In this document: positions 55,423 through 63,140 of the stretch, piece by piece
Layout of the letters: every line of letters begins with the position of its first letter
Position numbering within the stretch: the first letter of the stretch is position 1
From: Bacteroides fragilis
GTDB taxonomy: Bacteria > Bacteroidota > Bacteroidia > Bacteroidales > Bacteroidaceae
Assembly: GCF_019583405.1 (NCBI RefSeq)
Contig: NZ_SZUU01000005.1
Location: forward strand, 248,001 to 312,000
DNA length: 64,000 bases
Direction: 5' to 3'
Program-made: the position numbers and the translations under genes
The notes under the pieces: model-generated
What the model was told of the DNA's origin: nothing
What the model saw: the letters and a program-made list of their open reading frames with translations, nothing else
The model's database searches: none

Positions 55423-55430
55423 TATCTTTG
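55423..55430 (+). promoter_or_regulatory. -7 element TATCTTTG upstream of the structured leader
   Basis: It matches TAnnTTTG. Transcription would begin near 55437, inside or just before the first hairpin. Confidence 0.5.
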
Positions 55431-55434
55431 CTCC

Positions 55435-55465
55435 GTGCTCTCTGTCGAGAGAGCACCTTGTTTTT
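55435..55465 (+). terminator. Hairpin with T run directly after the promoter (attenuator-like)
   Basis: GTGCTCTCT and AGAGAGCAC form a perfect 9-bp stem with loop GTCG, followed by CTTGTTTTT. Right at the predicted RNA 5' end, it could act as an attenuator or protect the RNA. Confidence 0.5.
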
Positions 55466-55486
55466 ATTACGTTTAGTCAAGACTCT

Positions 55487-55622
55487 GAGAAAAAGCGGCA
55501 ATTTTTTCTAAGCAAAGCAACGACTAAACGGACTGGTTGCGTTGTATCCTTACAACTCAATAAGCGTGTCCGTTTAGGTTTATAATTGCTTTGCTGGGTT
55601 GATGCCGCTTCCCTCTCTGAGA
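55487..55622 (+). ncRNA. Candidate structured RNA with four nested stems
   Basis: Colinear arm pairs are: AAGCGGCA (55493) with TGCCGCTT (55603); AGCAAAGCAA (55511) with TTGCTTTGCT (55586); CTAAACGGAC (55524) with GTCCGTTTAG (55568); GTTGT (55541) with ACAAC (55552). All are perfect and nested, making one long interrupted hairpin of about 118 nt. It lies downstream of a promoter element and ahead of a small membrane-protein reading frame. No Rfam family is recognised: 6S RNA-like shape, leader element or mobile-element part are all possible. Confidence 0.5.
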
Positions 55623-55667
55623 ATTATATTCACTAATACGGGCACGTCCCTCTTTAAATCTGTCTAT

Positions 55668-55943
55668 ATGGAAAATTACGGCAAACAAAACTTTCTCGGC
55701 CTACCACACAAAGCCGCTTACTGCTTGGTGATTAGTACATGGATCATCAGCATATATGCCATTGTAGGACAATAAGAAATCATCCGGCAATATCAAAACA
55801 TAATAGATGAAGCCATACACAGCAATCAAACCCAGATTGTGCCCAGTTGCCGCACGCTACTCAAGCCCGAACCGCCGTTTGACTGCATGACGATCACCGA
55901 ATACAACTATATCTTCAATCCGGAAGACGACGGAAGCCGGTAA
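55668..55943 (+). pseudogene. Small membrane protein frame interrupted by one in-frame TAA
   Basis: ATG 55668 begins MENYGKQNFLGLPHKAAYCL and a hydrophobic stretch (VISTWIISIYAIVG), then TAA at 55773-55775. The same frame continues EIIRQYQNIIDEAIHSNQTQ through FNPEDDGSR to TAA at 55941. Without the stop it would be a 91-residue single-pass membrane protein with a soluble tail. Either a nonsense mutation has broken it, or the 35-residue piece is itself the product. I do not recognise the family. Confidence 0.45.
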
Positions 55944-56244
55944 ACATGTCTTTTTCCTCTTTTCCCGCACGAAGATAGGGCGCAGCCGTCCATCCATCAA
56001 TGATCGCTACGCTATTTCAGCACAAAATATCCTGCGCTCCTGCGTCGTGCGGTATTTTCTGCCGAAATTCATTGCCGGCTGCCCGTCCGTGTCCTGATGG
56101 ATGTTTAAGAAAAAAGGAAAAAAATGTGTAGGGGCTGCGCTGGTGATACCGGAAATTATGTGCACCTTTGTACGTTTCCTGTAGCGTCGGCCTTGCTGGT
56201 TACTTGGCGGCTGCTGAGAAACAGCTATTTAAAAACTTTAGATA
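55944..56244. other. Non-coding stretch with weak palindromes
   Basis: I see no gene. ACATGTCTTTTTCCTCTTTTC near its start is roughly complementary to AAGAAAAAAGGAAAAAAATG near 56107, so this part can also fold. GC content is locally higher than in the neighbours. Confidence 0.35.
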
Positions 56245-56347
56245 AACGGTTCTGCTCCCGTGCCTGATACTGTAATGGGTCGGCATATTTTTCTTTCTTT
56301 GTTTCTGCATCGAATGTCTGATAGTGCAGCGGGTCAGCAGAACCGTT
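56245..56347 (+). repeat. Structured repeat A
   Basis: The closing stem AACGGTTCTGCT pairs exactly with AGCAGAACCGTT; an inner CCCG/CGGG stem follows. The loop strand contains CTGATACTGTAATGGGT. It matches repeat B at 56575 in sequence and fold. Confidence 0.7.
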
Positions 56348-56574
56348 CTGTTTTCATTAAATCTCCCCTATACAAAGGACGTTCAGCAAACAATCCTATC
56401 AATAAAAGTGTTTCATTGTACATTTTTTAGCCGTTTGCTATGGTAATTCAAAAATAATCACCATCTTTGTAATGCGTTATAATTAACTATTACTGGCAGA
56501 GATGAAGACTTGTATGTTCTTTGTCTTACTTTAGCTACGGGCATAATCTATTTATGTCCGCAGCTTCTGGATAA

Positions 56575-56680
56575 AACGGTTCTGCTCCCGGGACTAATAC
56601 CGTAATGGGTTAGCATATATACATTTCTTTGCTCTGCAAATGATAGTGATTATAGCGCAAGCGGGTTAAGCAGGGCCGTT
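56575..56680 (+). repeat. Structured repeat B
   Basis: AACGGTTCTGCT pairs with AGCAGGGCCGTT; the two changed bases still pair as G-U. The inner CCCG/CGGG stem and CTAATACCGTAATGGGT strand are conserved with repeat A. A hairpin precedes it at 56533-56565 (AGCT...AGCT). It ends 32 bp before the start of the unknown gene at 56713. The 227 bp between A and B hold no gene. Confidence 0.7.
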
Positions 56681-56712
56681 CATTTTTCCCTGCCCGATTA
56701 TACGTTTGTGCT

Positions 56713-57066
56713 ATGGGCGAACAATCTACTATCAAAATCTTGTATTTCCATCGACGCAAAACCAACGCAAGCGGCTGGTATAAGTTGGAATATATTTTTC
56801 AGCGAGGTAAAAAGATTCTGCATTATACACTCTCTACCCGGGATTATGAATATTTAGAAAGTTTCTGCTCCCCCTGCATGGTCGAACGTTCAGAAATGAT
56901 TGTCTATGTGGCCGAACTTCTTTTGGAAATTCACAAAGTGAAATATTCTCGCTTGAAAGTCACCCCAAGTTATGCCTATGCTACTTCTAAATATAAACCC
57001 CGAATCAACCAAATGTGCAAAAAGAGCCGTTATCACAAAACATCTGTCATTATAGACGGACTATAG
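56713..57066 (+). CDS. Unknown basic protein, 117 residues
   Basis: The frame starts at ATG 56713 and ends at 57066, with a terminator 70 bp later. The protein is rich in Lys, Arg and Tyr (YFHRRKTNASGWYKLEYIF, KVKYSRLKVTPSYAYATSKY, MCKKSRYHKTS). Three Cys residues are present (two in FCSPCMV, one in MCKKS), and it has no signal peptide or membrane helix. The beta-strand-rich start resembles a small nucleic-acid-binding protein, but no family is recognised. The structured repeat B just upstream may be its leader. Coding status is supported by length, a terminator and clean boundaries. Confidence 0.55.
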   Translation: MGEQSTIKILYFHRRKTNASGWYKLEYIFQRGKKILHYTLSTRDYEYLESFCSPCMVERSEMIVYVAELLLEIHKVKYSRLKVTPSYAYATSKYKPRINQMCKKSRYHKTSVIIDGL

Positions 57067-57135
57067 TGCTATATTAAATTCTCTTTTATAATTGACTTTG
57101 AATCTAAATCCATTTATTCAACCAGTTAGCTCGCC

Positions 57136-57180
57136 GAACCGCTGTCACTCTACCCCCCGGAGGACAGCGGTTCTCTTTTT
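57136..57180 (+). terminator. Rho-independent terminator of the unknown gene
   Basis: GAACCGCTGTC pairs exactly with GACAGCGGTTC and is followed by TCTTTTTGTTTT. Confidence 0.85.
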
Positions 57181-57394
57181 GTTTTGCGAATAGCGGACTA
57201 AACGATACTATTGGGTTTGACCTTAAGGTCAACTATGGGTAAGAAGATTGAGTTTTCAGATCAATATAAAGTAATAATCAGGAAGAAACAATCCAGTTGG
57301 TACCTTAAAAAGTAAACTCTTTAATGGGTTGTATCTAAGTTCTTTATGGCGAATGTCACCTTCTTTATCTCAGCCCGCCTCCCCGAGCCCATGA

Positions 57395-57454
57395 GCCCGC
57401 GTACCCGGGCTGACGGGCTTCGATACCTGGGCTCATCAGCCCGGGTATGCGGGA
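57395..57454. repeat. GC-rich hairpin element
   Basis: GCCCGCGTACCCGGGCTGA is answered by TCAGCCCGGGTATGCGGGA (17 of 19 positions pair). Nested GAGCCCA/TGGGCTC words extend it from about 57385. It is much richer in GC than the surrounding DNA and looks like a mobile palindromic element. Nothing codes between 57181 and 57394. Confidence 0.65.
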
Positions 57455-57590
57455 CGAGGTGAATATTATACCATTTTCGGTTAGATGCTTAAGAAAAACA
57501 AAATGCTCTAAACGGCCTATCTGCTTAGGTAATGTTTTTCTTTCTTTTGTCAATCAGGTAGTTAACTCTTGGTGTGCTATTAAATCGGCG

Positions 57591-57697
57591 GGTGGAAGAT
57601 GGAAGATGAGGGTGGAAGATAGATGGGCTGAAAACGCTATCTTCCACCAATCTATAATGTTGTATATTAAATAGATAAACATTAAAAGGTGGAAGAT
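57591..57697. repeat. GGTGGAAGAT repeat cluster
   Basis: GGTGGAAGAT occurs directly at 57591, 57611 and 57688. Its complement ATCTTCCACC is at 57639, giving a perfect 12-bp hairpin GGTGGAAGATAG/CTATCTTCCACC. The remaining DNA to 57963 holds no convincing gene. Confidence 0.6.
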
Positions 57698-57963
57698 GGA
57701 AGATCGAAATGTTTTTTTTGGGGGGGCTTCGTCAAATTTGGTGGTAAATTTTCTTTTACTCATGGAATCTGATTCCGTTTTCGGAAGTGTAAGTCCTCGT
57801 TTATAGTTGACAAAAAAGCAAGTATCCCGGCTTTTCCCCGAAGAGTCCATCCGTGAGGTGAAGAAGCGAATTTTAGACTAAACCATCTGAAAATCAACAT
57901 CTTTAAAAAGTAAGATTTCCGTCCTCAAAAGCTTTGTTTTAACACAGAGTTAAAGCTTGTTCT

Positions 57964-58266
57964 TTGGATGTGAATAACAAGTTCTTTAAATGCAAAAGAC
58001 TTGTTATTTGCGTACAAGAACCTGACAACCTGCAAAAGGCGTTAACACTGATTAATGGAGGTTTCGAAACCAACGCAGATAATGCAAAATCTATTTCTTT
58101 CCCGGGAGTAGCCGGCATGATGATGGCTTGCCCTGATATGGAAACGGAAGGTAAGATTAAGATACTGAAAGCCATCAATGAAGTGAGATCGTTTGGTGTA
58201 TTGTCTGGTGGAGGTATCGGGTTGTATGATGCTAATAACGCATTGGCTGTTGTGCTAGAAAAGTAA
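57964..58266 (+). pseudogene. C-terminal piece of a META (HslJ-like) domain protein
   Basis: The 100-residue frame starts from a TTG. The stretch GGFETNADNAKSISFPGVAG, then MMMACPDMETEGKIKILKAI and IGLYDANNALAVVLEK, matches the META domain, whose hallmark is MACPDMETE followed by a strand ending in a short LYDANG-like turn. The usual N-terminal half and lipoprotein signal are missing; the first residues (MDVNNKFFKCKRLVICVQ) do not fit the family. HslJ-type proteins are small envelope proteins linked to stress or drug tolerance. I consider this a truncated relic. Confidence 0.65.
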
Positions 58267-58320
58267 TTATCACAGAATAATAAGGCTTTCCTTTTTTACG
58301 TAAGCCTTGAGATTATGAAA

Positions 58321-58359
58321 TCGCCCTCGTTACAGTAAGTTGTAGCGAGGACGATTTTT
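58321..58359. terminator. Bidirectional terminator
   Basis: CCTCGTTACA pairs with TGTAGCGAGG, flanked by ATCG-CC and GGACGAT and a T run, between the META remnant and the convergent DUF3472 gene. Confidence 0.7.
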
Positions 58360-58405
58360 GTTTGGGGAGTACTCTTTCTCAATTTGTAAAGAGTAGAAGT
58401 AGATG

Positions 58406-59662
58406 TTATAGTTGCTCCAATGCTTCCCAGTCAATTTTCGGTTCTTTACCCGTTGGCTTACAATAGAACTTTGTTCCCATCGGAACAGATTCGTTGAAGA
58501 AGCCTCCCATTTTCAGATAAAACCGGTTATCTTTAGTATTTCCACCTTGATAGTCGAGGCGGACTTTGGCGCTTGCCGTTGCGTCGTGTGTGAAGACGGC
58601 GTCAGTGAGCCGGGTCCATTTACCTTCTTTACTGCGTGCCCATTGGTTACCGAAGAAAACTTCACGCGACAAGTATCCTTGTTCCGGACTGAAATTCTCA
58701 AGGAAACTATGAGGACGTTTGTACCATGTGTTGGTCATGGGGCGTAAGAAGCTGGCTATCAATTTCCACTCTTTTTCATCTGTGGCATAGAAGTAAGCGG
58801 TATAAGTGGTATTTCCGTTTCCATCCGGTTTGACATGCATCAGGAATTTGTATGTATTGCCAGCCTTCCAAGGATATCTTAAATAACTTTGTCCTCCTGA
58901 GCCTTCGTTGCCAAACTCACCGATATGTACATCTTTTCCTTGACGTAGCAATTTAATCTTTTGGTCATCCGGAATCGTTTTAGGGTCTTGTGTGTCAAAA
59001 GGACTCCAAACAGAGAAAAGAATGCGGCGTTCTGTAGGAGAGTTGTATTGCATCCCGAAATAACCTTCACCGAAGCCGGCTGCCATATAGTAGCTATGCA
59101 TTGTTTCGCCTTCTTTGGGCACTGTGACTTCGTTGTAGAACCATTCGGTGTCACCTTCGGGCAATGCATACCCCATATGAACGGAAGGACCGCGACGTCC
59201 CCAATAGTCTGAGAAGTCTTTCACATAATTACTTTTACCTGTAACGTTGTCTGCTATCAATTGCTTGATTTCTCCGAAACTCTCGCCTTCTTTAGCCACA
59301 CCTTGCAAGTCGATGCGCACATACCCTGCCTGGCGTATATCAATGCTCCCTACAGGTACATTGGTGAAATCATCCGATTGCAGATTAACTTTGAAACTCT
59401 TTTTCCCATAACTGACTTTGATTTCAGAGTGTCCTTTGGCATAAAGTGACAAATCGGCTGTTGTAGGTTGATGCAAATAGAAGTAAATGCTAACGATACT
59501 TTTAGGATTGGTCCAGTGCGAAACTCCTTCTTGAGTTATTCGGGCACCGTCTTGCTGACGGGTTACATAACCATTGCCGGAAACTCCTACGACAAGTTGT
59601 TGAGGCTGCGCAAATGCAGTGGTGCATAGTAATAATGCAAATAGACATAATAGATTTTTCAT
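58406..59662 (-). CDS. DUF3472 protein with N-terminal DUF5077 domain, secreted
   Basis: The start is at ATG 59662, where MKNLLCLFALLLCTTAFAQ is a clean signal peptide; the frame runs open to 59728. The product is about 418 residues. The N-terminal part (residues 20-140) is a beta-sandwich like DUF5077 (SIVSIYFYLHQPTTADLSLY). The rest carries the DUF3472 pattern: GPSVHMGYALPEGDTEWFYN, MAAGFGEGYFGMQYNSPTER and LFSVWSPFDTQDPKTIPDDQ. Such proteins are exported and often sit near glycan-degrading genes; function is unknown and lectin-like folds are likely. It is monocistronic here. Confidence 0.85.
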   Translation of the reverse strand: MKNLLCLFALLLCTTAFAQPQQLVVGVSGNGYVTRQQDGARITQEGVSHWTNPKSIVSIYFYLHQPTTADLSLYAKGHSEIKVSYGKKSFKVNLQSDDFTNVPVGSIDIRQAGYVRIDLQGVAKEGESFGEIKQLIADNVTGKSNYVKDFSDYWGRRGPSVHMGYALPEGDTEWFYNEVTVPKEGETMHSYYMAAGFGEGYFGMQYNSPTERRILFSVWSPFDTQDPKTIPDDQKIKLLRQGKDVHIGEFGNEGSGGQSYLRYPWKAGNTYKFLMHVKPDGNGNTTYTAYFYATDEKEWKLIASFLRPMTNTWYKRPHSFLENFSPEQGYLSREVFFGNQWARSKEGKWTRLTDAVFTHDATASAKVRLDYQGGNTKDNRFYLKMGGFFNESVPMGTKFYCKPTGKEPKIDWEALEQL

Positions 59663-59888
59663 GTTGATGTCATTGATTGATTTTATGTGTATTTCTGATA
59701 TTGATAAATAACTCGTTGTATAATGCAATGCTGCAAAGTTAAGAATTGATTTTCTTTATCGAACCAGAATCAATAACATTTGTTTTAGAAACTGTTTCGA
59801 TTTCATTTAAAAGTTTATCAGTTGGTAGTTCTTAATCTATTTCTTATCTTTAAATATAACGACCAAATCATATTTAAAGAGTAATAAA

Positions 59889-60083
59889 ATGGGATATTGT
59901 ACCGACCTGACTGATAAACAGTGGCAAGTTATAGAAAATCTTTTAGATGACAAAGAACGTAAGCGTAAACATTCTCTTCGTTCTATCTTTAATGGCATTT
60001 TTTACTTAGTAAAGACCGCCTGCCAGTGGCGTATGCTTCCCAAAGGCTTCGCCCCTTGGAATACAATTTCGCTATCTTTGGGT
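59889..60083 (+). pseudogene. IS5-type transposase N-terminal fragment
   Basis: ATG 59889 begins MGYCTDLTDKQWQVIENLLD and continues LRSIFNGIFYLVKTACQWRM to LPKGFAPWNTI. This is the N-terminal DUF4096-type domain of IS5-group transposases. The frame then passes into an unrelated transposase at about residue 65, and the IS5 catalytic DDE part is absent. The insertion of the second element probably caused the truncation. Confidence 0.8.
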
Positions 60084-60552
60084 ATGTTTATCCGCAGGAA
60101 ACCCAATAAAAGCGGCACCTTCAGCGTGCAGGTTGTCTCGAAACTCAATGGGAAGTATAAGTTGGAGAAGTCTTTTGGTGCTTCCTCTGACGAAGAAGTT
60201 CTTAAAGGTCTCGAGATGCAGGCTAGTAATGGATTTCCAGACACACCGGTCAGATGGAGATTGACTTTTCAGATCACGACCGAAAAGAGAACTTGCGTCT
60301 CTGATTGCAGAAGGAGTCCTTGACAACATTAATACAGTGTTACTCAATGGTCCATTTCTGATACTTGAGCGCATTTATGATTCAATTGGGTTCAATCGTA
60401 TTGATGATGATATGCTTCGTGATCTCTCCATTGCAAGAGTATGCGAACCAATGAGCAAGTTGGCCACTGTGGGTTACTTGAAAACGCGTTGCAACAGGGA
60501 TGTGGCCCTTCATGACGTCTACCGTTATATGAATAAGCTTTACAATACGTAA
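60084..60552 (+). pseudogene. Remnant of a second transposase (IS1634-like)
   Basis: From ATG 60084: MFIRRKPNKSGTFSVQVVSK then NGKYKLEKSFGASSDEEVLK, the typical N terminus of IS1634/IS4-group transposases. TATCTTTG lies directly before it as a promoter-like element. Near 60230 the frame shifts; a downstream frame gives LLNGPFLILERIYDSIGF, DMLRDLSIARVCEPMSKLAT and YRYMNKLYNT and stops. The catalytic domain beyond is missing. So the element is frameshifted and truncated and cannot move by itself. Confidence 0.75.
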
Positions 60553-60737
60553 CAACCACTCTCCAGAAGCAACAAGTGTTGGAAGGTAAGAAAGAGGATG
60601 CTCCCATCGACTTCTATTCAATGGAAAAAGCATGGGCAGAACGCTGCAGAACCGAAGATACTTTATCCGGCAAACAAGAATCTGCTATTGATGTAGCAAA
60701 ATCTGTCTTTTTCTTATTTAATCATCCGTAAAATGAT

Positions 60738-60745
60738 TATCTTTG
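60738..60745 (+). promoter_or_regulatory. -7 element TATCTTTG of the GH109-type gene
   Basis: It matches TAnnTTTG and lies 37 bp before ATG 60783, downstream of the transposase debris. Confidence 0.6.
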
Positions 60746-60782
60746 TAGGTGTAATTAATAACCGATATTAAACTACTAACCA

Positions 60783-62369
60783 ATGAAGAGTATTATCAAC
60801 AAAATGATTCTCGGGGCTTGCGTAGCATTTGCCCTGTTTGCTTTCTCTATGCCTGCTAGTGCACAGTCGTTATCACCCTCCACAAAGTGGCACTGGGAAA
60901 AAGGAACTATCATCGTGGACACCCCCGAACGTCCTGCCGAACAACAACCCGTCATCGGATTGACCGCACCGAAGTTAAAGGTAGTCCGCGTGGGATTCGT
61001 AGGTTTGGGAATGCGCGGACCGGGTGCCGTGGAACGTTTCACTCATATCCCCGGTGTTCAAATCGTGGCATTGTGCGATTACGAAGAAAAACGTGCAGAA
61101 AGATGCCAAAAGTATTTGCGTGAAGCAAGTTTGCCGCCGGCAGCTATTTACTCGGGAGAAAAGGGATACGAAGATTTATGCAAGCGTGAAGATATCGACC
61201 TGGTATATATCGCTACCGATTGGGACCATCACTTTCCTGTTGCTAAATGTGCCATGGAAAACGGTAAGCACACCGCTATCGAGGTGCCTTCTGCTATGAA
61301 CCTGGAACAATGCTGGGAACTAATCAACCTAAGCGAGCAGACTCGTAAGCACTGCATGATTCTGGAAAACTGCTGCTATGACTGGTTCGAAATGAATACC
61401 TTGAATATGGCTCAGCAAGGAGTATTCGGCGAAGTGCTGCGTGCACAGGGTGCATATATCCACAATCTGGATGATTTCTGGGATTATTACTGGAAAAACG
61501 GTAAAGAGGACAAGTTAGGCTGGCGTCTGCGCTACAACAAGGAAAACCGTGGCGACGTATATGCTACTCATGGCCTTGGCCCGGTAGCACAAGCACTGGA
61601 TATTCATCGTGGCGACCGCATGACTACGCTGGTAGCTATGGATACCAAATCGGTGAGTGGACGCGAACATGTGAAGAAAGCTACCGGTGAGGAATGTGAT
61701 TCTTTCCGCAACGGTGACCATACTACAACACTGATTCGTACTGCTAACGGTAAAGTGATTGAGATACAGCACGATGTGATGAATCCCCAACCTTATAACC
61801 GCCTGTATCAGTTGACGGGTACTAAAGGTTTTGCCAATAAATATCCGGTAGAAGGTTACGCAGTGGATGCTAAACAAATGAAGGCTTCGGGCGTGCAACC
61901 GAAAGTGGATAACTTGAGTACTCACTCATTCTTGCCTAAATCTGAAATGGATGCATTGGTTGCAAAATATCAGCACCCCATTTTGAAGAAATACGGTGAA
62001 ATGGCTAAAGAAGTTGGCGGACATGGTGGTATGGACTTTATCATGGATAGCCGTCTGGTATACTGCCTGCAAAACGGACTTCCGTTGGATATGGACGTGT
62101 ACGACTTGGCTGAATGGTGCTGTCTTGCCGAATTGGGCGCACTTTCAATGGATAACGGCTGCGCTGCTGTTGCTTTCCCCGATTTTACACGTGGACATTG
62201 GAATGATGTGAAAGGTTTCAAACACGCGTTTGCCAGCGAAGCTGATGAAGCTGAGGCTGAGAAAGTTGCGAAAGAAGCAACCGCTCAACTGAAAGAGCAA
62301 GGTGCTAAAGAATGGGCAAAGATTGCTAAGAAAGAAGCAAAGGCTGCTAAGAAAAAAGCTAAGAAGTAA
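60783..62369 (+). CDS. GH109-type Gfo/Idh/MocA-fold glycosidase (alpha-N-acetylgalactosaminidase family), secreted
   Basis: This 528-residue protein has a signal peptide (ILGACVAFALFAFSMPASAQ). A Rossmann motif for tightly held NAD is in VVRVGFVGLGMRGPGAVERF, and VALCDYEEKRAERC follows. The substrate domain includes YIATDWDHHFPVAKCAMENG, ILENCCYDWFEMNTLNMAQQ, HNLDDFWDYYWKNGKEDKLG and VYATHGLGPVAQALDIHRGD. GH109 enzymes hydrolyse glycosides by an NAD-dependent elimination mechanism; characterised members remove alpha-GalNAc, as in blood group A. The C terminus has a Lys/Ala/Glu-rich tail (KIAKKEAKAAKKKAKK) longer than in most relatives, probably a coil. It is monocistronic. Confidence 0.9.
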   Translation: MKSIINKMILGACVAFALFAFSMPASAQSLSPSTKWHWEKGTIIVDTPERPAEQQPVIGLTAPKLKVVRVGFVGLGMRGPGAVERFTHIPGVQIVALCDYEEKRAERCQKYLREASLPPAAIYSGEKGYEDLCKREDIDLVYIATDWDHHFPVAKCAMENGKHTAIEVPSAMNLEQCWELINLSEQTRKHCMILENCCYDWFEMNTLNMAQQGVFGEVLRAQGAYIHNLDDFWDYYWKNGKEDKLGWRLRYNKENRGDVYATHGLGPVAQALDIHRGDRMTTLVAMDTKSVSGREHVKKATGEECDSFRNGDHTTTLIRTANGKVIEIQHDVMNPQPYNRLYQLTGTKGFANKYPVEGYAVDAKQMKASGVQPKVDNLSTHSFLPKSEMDALVAKYQHPILKKYGEMAKEVGGHGGMDFIMDSRLVYCLQNGLPLDMDVYDLAEWCCLAELGALSMDNGCAAVAFPDFTRGHWNDVKGFKHAFASEADEAEAEKVAKEATAQLKEQGAKEWAKIAKKEAKAAKKKAKK

Positions 62370-62480
62370 GCGGGCGTTTGGTATCATTACTTGATACGAA
62401 GCGTCCCAAGCAATGATACACTTTGTTTCAAGCAATGAAACACAAAGTATGGCGTAAGGTTACTGCAAGTATACCCATAC

Positions 62481-62526
62481 AAAAAAGATGGAGAAAGGGA
62501 TATTACTCTCTTTCTCCATCTTTTAT
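62481..62526 (+). terminator. Rho-independent terminator after the GH109-type gene
   Basis: AAAAAAGATGGAGAAAG pairs with CTTTCTCCATCTTTT. Between it and the stop codon, two further small palindromes (GTATCATTACTTG with CAAGCAATGATAC, ACTTTGT with ACAAAGT) add structure. Confidence 0.85.
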
Positions 62527-62605
62527 TTTATACCTGACGGGTAGCGGCGAATTAGTCACCGATTTTGTGTTTGTATTTTCGGATGACTTATCTGTTACAA
62601 ATAAA

Positions 62606-62637
62606 AAACCCGCTAAAACTACAGTTTTAGCGGGTTT
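62606..62637. terminator. Terminator next to tRNA-Leu
   Basis: AAACCCGCTAAAACT pairs perfectly with AGTTTTAGCGGGTTT around a 2-nt centre. It would end the minus-strand tRNA transcript. Confidence 0.85.
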
Positions 62638-62662
62638 CTGTCTGTAAAATATTGAAAGTTTG

Positions 62663-62744
62663 TGCGGATGATAGGACTCGAACCTACACGTCGCGAGACA
62701 CCAGATCCTAAGTCTGGCGCGGCTACCAATTACGCCACATCCGC
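62663..62744 (-). tRNA. tRNA-Leu(UAG)
   Basis: Read on the minus strand: acceptor GCGGATG with CATCCGC, D-arm region GGCGTAATTGGTAGCC, anticodon stem CCAGA/TCTGG with loop CTTAGGA giving anticodon TAG, a long variable arm (TGTCTCGCGACGTG) typical of class II tRNA-Leu, and T-arm TAGGTTCGAGTCCTA. The 82-nt gene has no encoded CCA; the next bases are CAAAC. Confidence 0.96.
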
Positions 62745-63140
62745 TCACTAAATGCTCACTCGTTTGGAGTTTTGCGCTGCAAAGATAGATACTTTTTCCG
62801 ATTTTACAAATTTATAAGCAATAAAGTTATTCACTGAGGAATCTGCGGGCGATCTCTATCGATGTAGCTTTTCCTCTCATTTCGTCTTCTTGCAGCATAT
62901 CTGCCTTAATGCTTGGTTCCTGTTTTGTGACATCGATGTTTTGTAAAGCGGGTTGTAGAACTACTCCTCATAAATGTGGAACAATTCTACAATCCGTCTT
63001 TTCTTTTTGAACTTTTCTTGAAGACTTAATTCTTTTATATACTGATGTTTATGATTTGTTTACTTCACCAATGTTTTTTGAGGTATAATTATTGGAGTAT
63101 AAATACAAATAGGTATTTGTAGATTTAAAAGGATTAGCCA
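62745..63140. other. Spacer between tRNA-Leu and the susC-like gene
   Basis: No complete gene is seen. On the minus strand, 62827-62967 is an open frame without a good start, ending in DMLQEDEMRGKATSIEIARR and FLSE-stop. It could be the relic of a gene's C terminus, but no family is recognised. The last 150 bp are AT-rich and would hold the promoter of the gene at 63141. Confidence 0.4.

Noticed and set aside
55373..55585. A 70-codon frame
   Set aside because: It crosses the promoter element, the attenuator-like hairpin and the nested stems, so the palindromic structure explains the sequence better than coding.
56245..56680. Structured repeats A and B as integron attC sites
   Set aside because: The arms do not fit the GTTRRRY/RYYYAAC core and no integrase or cassette genes are present.
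57235..57315. Short frame MGKKIEFSDQYKVIIRKKQ
   Set aside because: Only about 26 residues with no promoter, no conserved feature and no neighbour to support it.
57554..57850. A 98-codon minus-strand frame
   Set aside because: Much of it is translation of the GGTGGAAGAT repeat (IFHL motifs); no independent support.
60570..60731. Open frame with QQVLEGKKEDAPIDFYSMEK after the transposase remnant
   Set aside because: It might be the C terminus of another lost gene, but it has no start and I recognise no family; noted only as debris.
62663..62744. tRNA-Leu as the attachment site of an integrated island
   Set aside because: No direct repeat of the tRNA 3' end and no integrase are seen on either side in this window.
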